Assembly (NCBI GenBank): GCA_040507225.1
Contig: JBEVVG010000002.1
Span: forward strand, 992,001 to 1,056,000
Direction of reading: 5' to 3'
Source of the DNA: Thiodiazotropha sp040507225
GTDB lineage: Bacteria; Pseudomonadota; Gammaproteobacteria; Chromatiales; Chromatiaceae
DNA: 64,000 nt
The translations under genes were made by a program, and so were the position numbers. Of the stretch, positions 50,765 through 57,655 are shown piece by piece. Each line of letters begins with the position of its first letter. Within the stretch, counting starts at the first letter, position 1. The notes beneath the pieces were generated by a model that worked only from the letters and a program-made list of their open reading frames with translations, was not told the DNA's origin and did no database searches.

Positions 50765-51427
50765 CTATTTTTTGAGTGATTTCATCAATTCATTGAGGTC
50801 GACAGCCTGCACTTGAGGCGTCTCTTTGCCCGTCTCCTGTTTGACTTCGAAGATGCGGTGACCATTCACCATCCCGGATATGTCCGAACTGGTGCCTGCC
50901 GCATCATGGCTGAATACCGCAGCAATATGCAGTACGCTGAATCCCGCGATCAGCAGATAGGTCATGCGGTGCAAATCCAGCATGCTGAGATTGAAAAGGA
51001 ACGGGTATTCATTGATCAGCGCCAGGCCACTGATCGCGTTCAGTGCGAGAAAGAAATAAAACGCCAGATAGAGCGGCCCCCAGAGTGGATTGTGACTGTA
51101 CCACTTTGGTAGCGGTGCCTTTCCGAGCGTGATGTAGAATTTGATGACTTCCCAGGCCTGGCTGAGCCGGTGTGCATCCGGTTCGCAATCCGTGAAGTGA
51201 TCGGTACCCTGACTGAAAAACAACAGGTAAAGCCTGACGAGAAGGGCCGGAAGCAGTACCGCCGAGAGCATGTAGTGGAGATCTTCGGTGGCTGACTCGC
51301 CAACAAGTTGACCTCCCATCAGATAGCCACTGGCCATCAGGCCCAGGCTGGAAAACGCGATCAGCCAGTGCGAAATTCTCAACCAGCGGCTCCAGATTAG
51401 AACACGGGTAACTTGTGTGGCTTGCAT
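50765..51427 (-). CDS. Cytochrome b561-type / hydrogenase-b-type membrane cytochrome
   Basis: The 220-residue inner-membrane protein resembles the di-heme cytochrome b family that passes electrons between quinones and periplasmic partners. Four helices carry His residues: H20 in RISHWLIAF, the His of EDLHYML, H of LHRMTYL and H of VLHIAAV. A short soluble tail follows. ATG 51427 is chosen because the helix starts soon after and an upstream start at 51514 would add an unconserved basic extension. It stands alone, so its partner is unknown. A dyad lies upstream. Confidence 0.85.
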   Translation of the reverse strand: MQATQVTRVLIWSRWLRISHWLIAFSSLGLMASGYLMGGQLVGESATEDLHYMLSAVLLPALLVRLYLLFFSQGTDHFTDCEPDAHRLSQAWEVIKFYITLGKAPLPKWYSHNPLWGPLYLAFYFFLALNAISGLALINEYPFLFNLSMLDLHRMTYLLIAGFSVLHIAAVFSHDAAGTSSDISGMVNGHRIFEVKQETGKETPQVQAVDLNELMKSLKK

Positions 51428-51788
51428 GTTTTGTCCTGCGGATCGATGGGTTGTGGCCTTTAGCCGCGTTGATATGTCAGATTTCAGGGCGCACGGCCGT
51501 TCATCAGGTGTCACTGTACTCGGAGACGCACCCTGGTTATCAATGACAATTATTAACCCGCTTGAGCCGGCCTGTCATGTGGGGTTTGTAAGGTTGGTTC
51601 AAATTTGGGTTCTGGAAGTGCTTGCGGACCGGGAAGATCGCCGGGCCTGGTAGTGATTGATATATTATTCACCCGGCGATTCTGTGATAGGGCATTGGGG
51701 TATGGAGTCCGCCAGTCCGGGTGGTTAGAGGTTTATTTCTGCTCAAAAGACAGCAGGATCGGGATTCGCACAGATTGATTCAGGTATC
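51428..51788. other. Divergent intergenic region (361 nt)
   Basis: The region separates the cytochrome b gene (-) from the SpoU-type gene (+). Apart from the dyad at 51535-51558 I see no gene, tRNA or clear terminator. An AT-rich stretch near 51660-51680 may hold a promoter. Confidence 0.5.
51535..51558. promoter_or_regulatory. Imperfect 24-bp dyad, Fur-box-like, before cytochrome b gene
   Basis: GGTTA (51535-51539) and TAACC (51554-51558) are inverted repeats. Between them AATGACAATTATT resembles the AT-rich Fur box core. It lies about 108 bp before the start codon. The Fur reading is a guess from similarity only. Confidence 0.3.
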
Positions 51789-52349
51789 GTGGAAAGATTA
51801 AGACAAAGAAAGAGCAAACAGGAGAAGCGCGAGGCCAGGGACCAGGCGATGCTGCGCTACATCAAACAGAAGCGTCGAAACCTGTTGGCCAAACCTGGTG
51901 CGCACGAGTTCATCCTGGTGCTCGACCACATGAAGGCTGGGTTCAATGTAGCGAAAATATTCCGCAGTGCGGAGGCTTTCGGTGCGCATGAGATTCACCT
52001 GATCGACATCGGTCCCTTCGATCCCGCGCCGGGAAAGGGGGCTTTCAAGAAGGTGCCCGCGCGTTTTTTTGAGTCCTTCGCGGAAAGCTACAGGGATCTG
52101 ATGGACCGTGGCTATGAAGTCGTGATGCTTGAGGGGGGATGCGAGCGGATGCTGACCGAGTCGGCGCTCTCTCCCAAAACGGCCTTCGTGCTGGGACACG
52201 AGGAGTTTGGCCACAGTTTTACCCGTGAGGAGTATCCATCGGTGGATTGTCTCGCAATTCCCCAGTATGGAGAGGTGGAGAGCCTTAACGTGGCGGTGGC
52301 CGCCTCCATCGTGATGTATGAATACGTGCGTCAGATAACATCACGATAG
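51789..52349 (+). CDS. SpoU/TrmH-family RNA methyltransferase
   Basis: This 186-residue protein belongs to the SPOUT class of 2'-O-ribose methyltransferases acting on tRNA or rRNA. Visible motifs are N-x(4)-RSAEAFGA (motif 1, NVAKIFRSAEAFG), VLGHEEFGHS (motif 2) and PQYGEVESLNVAVAASIVMYE (motif 3, the SAM knot). A basic N-terminus rich in Lys/Arg (about residues 1-35) may bind RNA. The start is GTG with CAGG upstream. Which RNA position it modifies cannot be told from sequence. Confidence 0.88.
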   Translation: MERLRQRKSKQEKREARDQAMLRYIKQKRRNLLAKPGAHEFILVLDHMKAGFNVAKIFRSAEAFGAHEIHLIDIGPFDPAPGKGAFKKVPARFFESFAESYRDLMDRGYEVVMLEGGCERMLTESALSPKTAFVLGHEEFGHSFTREEYPSVDCLAIPQYGEVESLNVAVAASIVMYEYVRQITSR

Positions 52350-52370
52350 AGGGTGAATGGGGATTTGGTG

Positions 52371-52451
52371 TCAGTCCGGCAATTCCACGCCTTTGGTGGT
52401 GAGCACCGAGACAACGACCATTGCAAGCAGCAAAAGGTATAACCAGGACAT
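52371..52451 (-). CDS. Micro-ORF, 26-residue single-helix membrane peptide
   Basis: An unusually strong ribosome site, GAGGAGG, lies 5 nt before an ATG. It opens a 26-codon frame: MSWLYLLLLAMVVVSVLT, then TKGVELPD and a stop. The first 18 residues would form one transmembrane helix, with a short polar tail. It lies in a gap between two normal genes, with a candidate -10 and a perfect CRP-type palindrome upstream on the same strand. I do not recognise a family; small subunits of membrane complexes look similar. Real expression is unproven. Confidence 0.5.
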   Translation of the reverse strand: MSWLYLLLLAMVVVSVLTTKGVELPD

Positions 52452-52533
52452 GTGCGCCTCCTCTGTTTTTTTACTAATAATCAACCAGTAGGTTGTCCAC
52501 TAAGTTATTCAAATTACTGTCCCTGTGATGTGA

Positions 52534-52539
52534 TTTATA
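52534..52539 (-). promoter_or_regulatory. -10-like element of the micro-ORF
   Basis: TATAAA on the minus strand lies 83 nt before the micro-ORF start. The centre of the CRP-type palindrome is about 43 bp further upstream. No clear -35 is visible, as is common at activator-dependent promoters. Confidence 0.4.
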
Positions 52540-52569
52540 GCGCGTTTAGCTTAAAGAAGCCTTAAACGA

Positions 52570-52589
52570 TTTGTGAGACATCTCACAAA
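52570..52589. promoter_or_regulatory. Perfect CRP/Vfr-type palindrome
   Basis: TTTGTGAGA-CA-TCTCACAAA is a perfect 9-bp inverted repeat with a 2-bp centre. It contains TGTGA-N6-TCACA, the consensus half-sites of CRP. It lies in a 175-bp AT-rich gap between the histidine phosphatase gene stop and the micro-ORF start, so the micro-ORF is the only obvious target. Confidence 0.65.
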
Positions 52590-52628
52590 AAATGTTAATT
52601 TTTAATCAATTTTAAATAAATTAGAGGC

Positions 52629-53228
52629 TTATAGCGTGGTTTTACCCACGAATTGGACCGTGGGAGGGCGTTCCGCGGTGAGTTGAATGCGGCTCATCGA
52701 GGCGGTGTCAATGGAGATTCGATACATGGAGGCCAGGGGGGCGTTGAGGGTGTTTCTCAGAATACTGCGGATCACACCTGCATGGGTTACGATCAGGATG
52801 TGCCTGCCGGTATGTCGCCGGGTGGCCGCCTGGTAGGCTGCATCGACTCTTTCATTAAACGTCCCAAGCGGCTCCGCGCCTGCGGGACGGTGTTCGATGG
52901 GATCATGATAGAACCGTTGCAGGGCCTGTTTATCCATGGCCCGGATCTGATCCCCGGTGAGTCCTTCCCAGGCTCCGAACCCCACCTCTTTCAGGCGATC
53001 GTCGAGTTCCAATCCGATATTGAGCCGTTCGCTCAGCTCACGGGCAAACTCAGCGCAGCGGCTCAGCGGGGAACTGATGACGACGTCCCAGGGAGCGAGC
53101 GCCGATACGGCCTGACGCATTTGTGACCAGCCCTTGTCGCTGAGGGGATCATCGACCTGGCCCCGGTAACGCCGGCCCCCCACAGGTTCACCATGGCGAA
53201 TCAGGTCGATGGTGGTGATTTGCGACAT
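52629..53228 (-). CDS. Histidine phosphatase family protein (CobC/PGM-like)
   Basis: The 199-residue cytosolic enzyme belongs to the phosphoglycerate-mutase-like superfamily. The phosphohistidine motif is R11-H12-G13-E14, the second active-site His is in VTHAGVIRS, and the SPLSRCAEFA segment provides the second Arg. It may be an alpha-ribazole or other small-molecule phosphatase. It lies 3 nt downstream of ampE and is probably cotranscribed. There are no cobalamin genes beside it, so the CobC function is not claimed. Confidence 0.88.
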   Translation of the reverse strand: MSQITTIDLIRHGEPVGGRRYRGQVDDPLSDKGWSQMRQAVSALAPWDVVISSPLSRCAEFARELSERLNIGLELDDRLKEVGFGAWEGLTGDQIRAMDKQALQRFYHDPIEHRPAGAEPLGTFNERVDAAYQAATRRHTGRHILIVTHAGVIRSILRNTLNAPLASMYRISIDTASMSRIQLTAERPPTVQFVGKTTL

Positions 53229-53231
53229 GGG

Positions 53232-54119
53232 TTACACCAGTCCGGACAGGCTGGCGAAGGCGAGCATTGCCATGAAGACGATGAGACTTCGCCAGATCAG
53301 CGCCATCGCCGCTTTGGGGAGATAGGCATAGACCTGGGCGCCGCTTTGGGTTTCGTCCAGGAGTGTGCTTAAACGCATCGCGCCGCTCCCCGTGCAGACC
53401 AGGATGCCGCTGTTCGCATCGCTGAACTCTTTATACCGCTGCTCCTGGAAACTCCGCCAGCCATACAGGGCATCCTCGAAGCTGCCGGCAACCGCATAAC
53501 AGAATGCAGTAACACGAGCCGGAAGCCAGTCCAGAATGTACACCAGTTGGAGAGCGTTCAGGCGGTAGTCGATACTCTGTGCCGACTGGTCTGACCGGGG
53601 CAGCCAGGAGGCAAGGCGATACAAAGCGGCACCCAGCGGGCCAAGGAGGATGAACCAGAAAAGCACGGCAAAGATGCGTCGATTGGCCAATTGCAGGGCG
53701 CTTTCCGCAACAGCCTGGGATCGGGCGGGTTCGCTGGTTGGGGGCTCGTCTTCGATGAGATGACGTGCCACCTCGGTGGCGGCCTCGTCATCGTCCTGCT
53801 CCCGGGCATCCACATAGCGGTTGATCTGCTGATCCAGGTCTTCAGGACCCAGGGCCGCCAGGAGGACTGCCAGGGCAAAGGCGACATCCAGAAAACCCCA
53901 CAGGGCGCCATCCAGGATCTGCTGGACCAGTGCGACTGCCAGCAGGGGGGGGAGCAGGAGGGTGACCAGGCCGAGTGAGCCCCGTTGCAGTCCATTCGGC
54001 AGGGATTGCGCCTGGTACCACAGGGTGTAGCGGAAAAACCAGCGATCGTTCCTCCAGGCCAGGGCATCCAGCATGAAGCGTTCGGCAATCAGGCAGATCA
54101 GTACAATCGTAAAGGTCAT
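53232..54119 (-). CDS. ampE: AmpE-like membrane protein
   Basis: The 295-residue inner-membrane protein has about four to five hydrophobic helices and long cytoplasmic loops, as in AmpE. AmpE is tied to AmpD and beta-lactamase/peptidoglycan sensing in enterobacteria; its biochemistry is unclear. Conserved-looking parts are MTFTIVLICLIAERF at the start and LVYILDWLPARVTAFCYAVA in the middle. ampD lies 212 nt upstream on the same strand. The gap is longer than usual for ampDE. Confidence 0.85.
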   Translation of the reverse strand: MTFTIVLICLIAERFMLDALAWRNDRWFFRYTLWYQAQSLPNGLQRGSLGLVTLLLPPLLAVALVQQILDGALWGFLDVAFALAVLLAALGPEDLDQQINRYVDAREQDDDEAATEVARHLIEDEPPTSEPARSQAVAESALQLANRRIFAVLFWFILLGPLGAALYRLASWLPRSDQSAQSIDYRLNALQLVYILDWLPARVTAFCYAVAGSFEDALYGWRSFQEQRYKEFSDANSGILVCTGSGAMRLSTLLDETQSGAQVYAYLPKAAMALIWRSLIVFMAMLAFASLSGLV

Positions 54120-54331
54120 CGGGGGTGTTTTCTCACTCCTGTCGATCGGTTTGTGTGTTTATCCCGTCCGTGGTGTTACACCGGGCAACCTGGTCACTGG
54201 GGTTCAGCATCAGGCAGGCCCCTGGTTGGAAAATGGTTCAGTCTTGCTGGTGATTCTAAGGAGACTCACCGCTCTGCGCCAGTTTCATGCTCCCCGTGTC
54301 AATAACCGGGTAATTTATTTGCTTGCCGGGT

Positions 54332-54892
54332 TTATCCGTTCAGGGCGTGCAGAAGCTTGCGGTAACGACGCCAGTCGAAATGCGGACCTGGGTCGGTTTT
54401 GCGTCCTGGGGCAATCGCGGAATGGCTGGTGATGCGTGTCTCACGGATCCCGGGATAACGCTGCATCAGCCAGTGGGTGGCCCGCACCAGGGCGAGGTAC
54501 TGAGCGTCCGTGTAAGGATCCTCGTCGCAGCCTTCAAGTTCGATTCCGATGGAAAAATCGTTGCAACACCCGCGTCCGCAAAAGTTGGATGCCCCGGCGT
54601 GCCAGGCGCGCATCTCGAAAGGCACATACTGGATGATCGAGCCGTTGCGACCAATCAGCAGATGGCTTGAAACCTTCAGTGTATGGATGGTGGCAAAGAA
54701 AGGGTGGGCGTCCGGGTCGAGACGATTGAGGAACAGGTCATCGATCCCGGTGCCCCCGTACCCTCCGGGAGGCAGGCTGATACTGTGGATCACCAACAGG
54801 TCGATGACGGCATCTGCCGGTCGCGGGTCGCAGTTCGGTGAAGGATGAAACTCGGTACCCGGCAGGAGTACCGGTATCTGGTCGGTTTCCAA
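54332..54892 (-). CDS. ampD: 1,6-anhydro-N-acetylmuramyl-L-alanine amidase AmpD
   Basis: AmpD cuts the stem peptide from anhydro-muropeptides during cell-wall recycling in the cytosol. The 186-residue enzyme has zinc ligands H36, H157 and D167 and the catalytic partners E118 and K165 (motif HSAIAPGRKTDPGPHFDW). There is no signal peptide, so it is the cytosolic type. It lies one base after the CBS gene, which puts it in the DUF1538 transcript. Confidence 0.96.
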   Translation of the reverse strand: METDQIPVLLPGTEFHPSPNCDPRPADAVIDLLVIHSISLPPGGYGGTGIDDLFLNRLDPDAHPFFATIHTLKVSSHLLIGRNGSIIQYVPFEMRAWHAGASNFCGRGCCNDFSIGIELEGCDEDPYTDAQYLALVRATHWLMQRYPGIRETRITSHSAIAPGRKTDPGPHFDWRRYRKLLHALNG

Positions 54893-54893
54893 T

Positions 54894-55301
54894 TCAGTCT
54901 CGCTTGGGCGGAAACCCCTTCAGCACCATATCGGTGTAACTCACGATGCCGACGATTTTGCCGTCTTCCACTACCGGCGCACGGGACAGCTCGAAACGAC
55001 TGAAGATCCGTGCGCAATAGCGGATATCCATTTCCGGGGAGACGGTCAGGGCCGGTTTGCTCATGATTTCGTAGATGTTGACCCGTTCCGGCGCCCGGTC
55101 CATGGCGAGTACCTCTCGCGCGATATCGGACAGGGTGACCAGTCCGTACTCATCGTTTTCATGGCGTTTTTTCACCACCAGGGACTTGGTTTCCACGTGC
55201 ATCATCCGCTCCAGCGCATTCTCCACCGTGTCCATGCCGTCCACCAGGTCAAAGTCGGCCTTCATTACGTCCCGCACCCGGACCAGTATACGTTCGTTCA
55301 T
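54894..55301 (-). CDS. Two-CBS-domain protein
   Basis: The 135-residue protein is one Bateman module. CBS1 spans about residues 8-67 (RDVMKADFDLVDGMDTVENAL) and CBS2 about 78-130 (IMSKPALTVSP, VVEDGKIVGIVSYTD). Such pairs bind adenine nucleotides and regulate partner proteins. Its ATG overlaps the stop of the PII-like gene by 4 bp, so a joint role with the PII-like protein and the DUF1538 transporter is inferred. Confidence 0.9.
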   Translation of the reverse strand: MNERILVRVRDVMKADFDLVDGMDTVENALERMMHVETKSLVVKKRHENDEYGLVTLSDIAREVLAMDRAPERVNIYEIMSKPALTVSPEMDIRYCARIFSRFELSRAPVVEDGKIVGIVSYTDMVLKGFPPKRD

Positions 55302-55648
55302 AATTCCTCCTCGATCACTTGTGACAGGGTCTCGATCTGATGGCTGACCCCGACTGCGTCCTCGATATCGATCTGGAACGCGATGCCGCTGCCCGGACGT
55401 TCGTCGAACGCGCCGGCTTCTGCAATCTTCTCCAGTATGGCGCGACTGAGGTGCTCTTCAACCATCAGCAGCAATACGTCCCGCTGGGTGTCCAGGGTCA
55501 GACCCAGGAAGGTCTTTGACTGCTGGATGCCCTCCCCCCGGGCATGGTTGATCACGGTCGAGCCAGTGGCACCCGCGGAGCGGGCCGCTTCGAGTACCTT
55601 ATCGGTGGTGGTGTCTTCCACCAGGGCGATGATGAGTTTGAAGTGCAT
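55298..55648 (-). CDS. PII-like signalling protein, non-canonical
   Basis: The 116-residue protein shows the ferredoxin-like pattern of PII: beta-alpha-beta (MHFKLIIALVEDTTTDKVLE...) and a second half ending PGSGIAFQIDIEDAVGV, which lines up with the GKIFVxPVEDA segment of GlnB. The T-loop is short and the Tyr that is uridylylated in GlnB is missing, so it is not a standard nitrogen sensor. It sits between the DUF1538 pair and the CBS gene. PII-like proteins often control a neighbouring transporter; here that would be the DUF1538 pair. Confidence 0.85.
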   Translation of the reverse strand: MHFKLIIALVEDTTTDKVLEAARSAGATGSTVINHARGEGIQQSKTFLGLTLDTQRDVLLLMVEEHLSRAILEKIAEAGAFDERPGSGIAFQIDIEDAVGVSHQIETLSQVIEEEL

Positions 55649-55666
55649 GTGATTACCTCGGTTGAA

Positions 55667-56434
55667 TCATCTTTGCGGCCGACGACTGCGCCATTCACTC
55701 AGTTGGGCATAGGCCATGACGGTCATGATAGGGAAGAGACTGGCGAAGGCGATCAGACCGAAGCCGTCCATTACGGGGTTGCGTCCCGGAATATTGCTCG
55801 CCAGACCCAGTCCCAGCGCGGTAACCAGGGGTACGGTTACTGTTGACGTGGTGACGCCGCCGGAATCGTAAGCCAGGGCGATGATCTGCCGGGGGGCAAT
55901 CGTCGTCTGCAGAATCACTACGACGTAGCCGGCGATGATGTACCAATGCAGGGGGGTTCCGGAAATGATTCGGTAGCTGCCCAGGGAGATTCCCACGGCG
56001 ACCCCAATGGCCACCGCAATACGCAGTCCCCATTGACTGATCGCGCCGGCTGAGACCTGATTGGCCTTGATTGCCACGGCGATCAGCGAGGGTTCCGCGA
56101 TGGTGGTCGAAAAGCCGATGCTGGCGGCAAACAGGTAGACCCAGAAGTAGTGGTGCCACTCAACCGACTGGCTGGCCCCTGTGTTGAGCAGTTCCGGAGA
56201 GGTCAGCTGACTGGCCATGAGTTCGCCAATCGGAAACAAGGCAAGGTCCAGTCCCTCCAGGAACAGCGCCAGACCGATCAGTACCATGATGAATCCGGAC
56301 AGTATCTCCTTGGGGTTCTTCAACGCACGGCGCAGCACGAAAATCTGGAAGCCGAGCAGGATTGCTGCAATCGGCAGTACATCCAGCATGGTTCCCAGCA
56401 GCACATCAAGAAAATGTTGCAGTGAATCGTTCAT
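55667..56434 (-). CDS. DUF1538 membrane protein, second of pair
   Basis: The 255-residue protein has about seven helices. It shares with its neighbour the segments STTIAEPSLI and AYDSGGVTTSTVTVPLVTAL, the DUF1538 hallmark, which hold conserved polar residues inside helices. Related two-gene DUF1538 pairs have been reported as cation/proton antiporters in halophiles (UmpAB); I rely on memory for that. Its start overlaps the partner stop by 4 bp, as expected for a heteromer. Confidence 0.88.
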   Translation of the reverse strand: MNDSLQHFLDVLLGTMLDVLPIAAILLGFQIFVLRRALKNPKEILSGFIMVLIGLALFLEGLDLALFPIGELMASQLTSPELLNTGASQSVEWHHYFWVYLFAASIGFSTTIAEPSLIAVAIKANQVSAGAISQWGLRIAVAIGVAVGISLGSYRIISGTPLHWYIIAGYVVVILQTTIAPRQIIALAYDSGGVTTSTVTVPLVTALGLGLASNIPGRNPVMDGFGLIAFASLFPIMTVMAYAQLSEWRSRRPQR

Positions 56435-57162
56435 AGCAGCATGCCGTAACCCATGACGAAGATCATCGGGGTCAATGAGGCAAAGGCGATCAGGCCAAAC
56501 CCGTCGGTCATGGGATTGCGCCCCTTGATACTGGAGGCGAGACCCACGCCCAGGGCGGTGACCAGGGGCACAGTGACGGTCGAGGTGGTGACCCCGCCGG
56601 AATCGTAGGCTATACCGATGATCTCCTTTGGAGTGAGGGCCGTCATGATCACCACGCCTATGTAGCCGCCGATGATCAGGTACTGTACCGGCCAGCCTTT
56701 GACGATGCGCAGAACGCCAAGCACGATGGCGAACCCCACCGACAGGGCCACCGTATAGCGCAGACCCTGGGCGTACTCATCGCGGGATTCGAGATGGTCT
56801 TCGATCATGCCTCCCGCGGCGGCCACCTGGGCCGCCTCTTCGGCGATCTTGATCAGAGCCGGTTCTGCCACGGTGGTGCCGAAACCCAGGGAAAAGGCAA
56901 ACAGCAGCAACCAGGTGAGGCTGCCCTTGCGGGCAAAGTTCCAGGCCATGGATTCGCCCAGAGGGAAGAGACCCAGGTTGAGACCCTCGATGAACAGGCT
57001 CAAACCGATCAGAACCAGGAGAGAGCCGAAGAGCAGGGTGCCGATGTTGGGTATCGGTTGTTGGAGAACGAAAACCTGAAAAAAGGCAATAACGATGAAT
57101 ATCGGCACAAGATCGCGGAAACTGCTGATAAGTGAAGCGAAAAGTCGCCGAAAAAGTTGCAT
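56431..57162 (-). CDS. DUF1538 membrane protein, first of pair
   Basis: The 243-residue paralogue of the next gene has GTTVAEPALIKIAEEA and AYDSGGVTTSTVTVPLVTAL. It differs by a charged loop after the first AEP motif (EEAAQVAAAGGMIEDHLESR). It is the first gene of a transcript running into the partner, a PII-like gene, a CBS gene and ampD. The ribosome site is weak. Transport of a cation is inferred from the family. Confidence 0.88.
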   Translation of the reverse strand: MQLFRRLFASLISSFRDLVPIFIVIAFFQVFVLQQPIPNIGTLLFGSLLVLIGLSLFIEGLNLGLFPLGESMAWNFARKGSLTWLLLFAFSLGFGTTVAEPALIKIAEEAAQVAAAGGMIEDHLESRDEYAQGLRYTVALSVGFAIVLGVLRIVKGWPVQYLIIGGYIGVVIMTALTPKEIIGIAYDSGGVTTSTVTVPLVTALGVGLASSIKGRNPMTDGFGLIAFASLTPMIFVMGYGMLL

Positions 57163-57655
57163 ATGCGATTATCGTGTCTTGAATTGTTATTCCTGGCGGG
57201 TATCCCCCCCTGCTGGCAAAACACTACACCAGATAACGGCAGACATCCATGCTGCCACGGCCTGGATTTTCGTCTGATCGGTTTTCATCGGCCGGCTAAG
57301 TTCTGAACGATGCTCGGAATTTCTCCCGGGCACGTTACAATAGGCCAGATCACAGCTGAAATCAGCAGAGTTTATTTCCCGAGTTGCACCCTCTTGCCGG
57401 GGGGCGACGTTTCGGTCCCAGGCTCGTGCTGCTTGTTACAGCCGCTTCTAATCCATTGATTGTTCAGACACTTGGTGCTAGTTTTGGAGAACGCACTCTG
57501 TTCAGATGCCGCTTGGATCAGTTTCACCCATGAATCTTTTGTGAGGTCAATCTCAGACGCGTTTACCGGGCTGACTTAGCCTTGCAACAGATGCGGGTGA
57601 AAGCAACGTGTCGGCATCACCTTGGGTTAATTGCAGGGTTTACAAGTGGCCATAG
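57163..57655. other. Divergent intergenic region (493 nt)
   Basis: The region separates the DUF1538 operon (-) from the DUF1631 gene (+). Short open frames in it have no ribosome site and no recognisable product. I see no strong hairpin, tRNA or repeat. Both neighbours probably have their promoters here, but I could not pick one with confidence. Confidence 0.5.

Noticed and set aside
57095..57277. 60-codon plus-strand frame at the start of the DUF1538 operon gap
   Set aside because: It overlaps the first DUF1538 gene, has no ribosome site and shows no recognisable protein.
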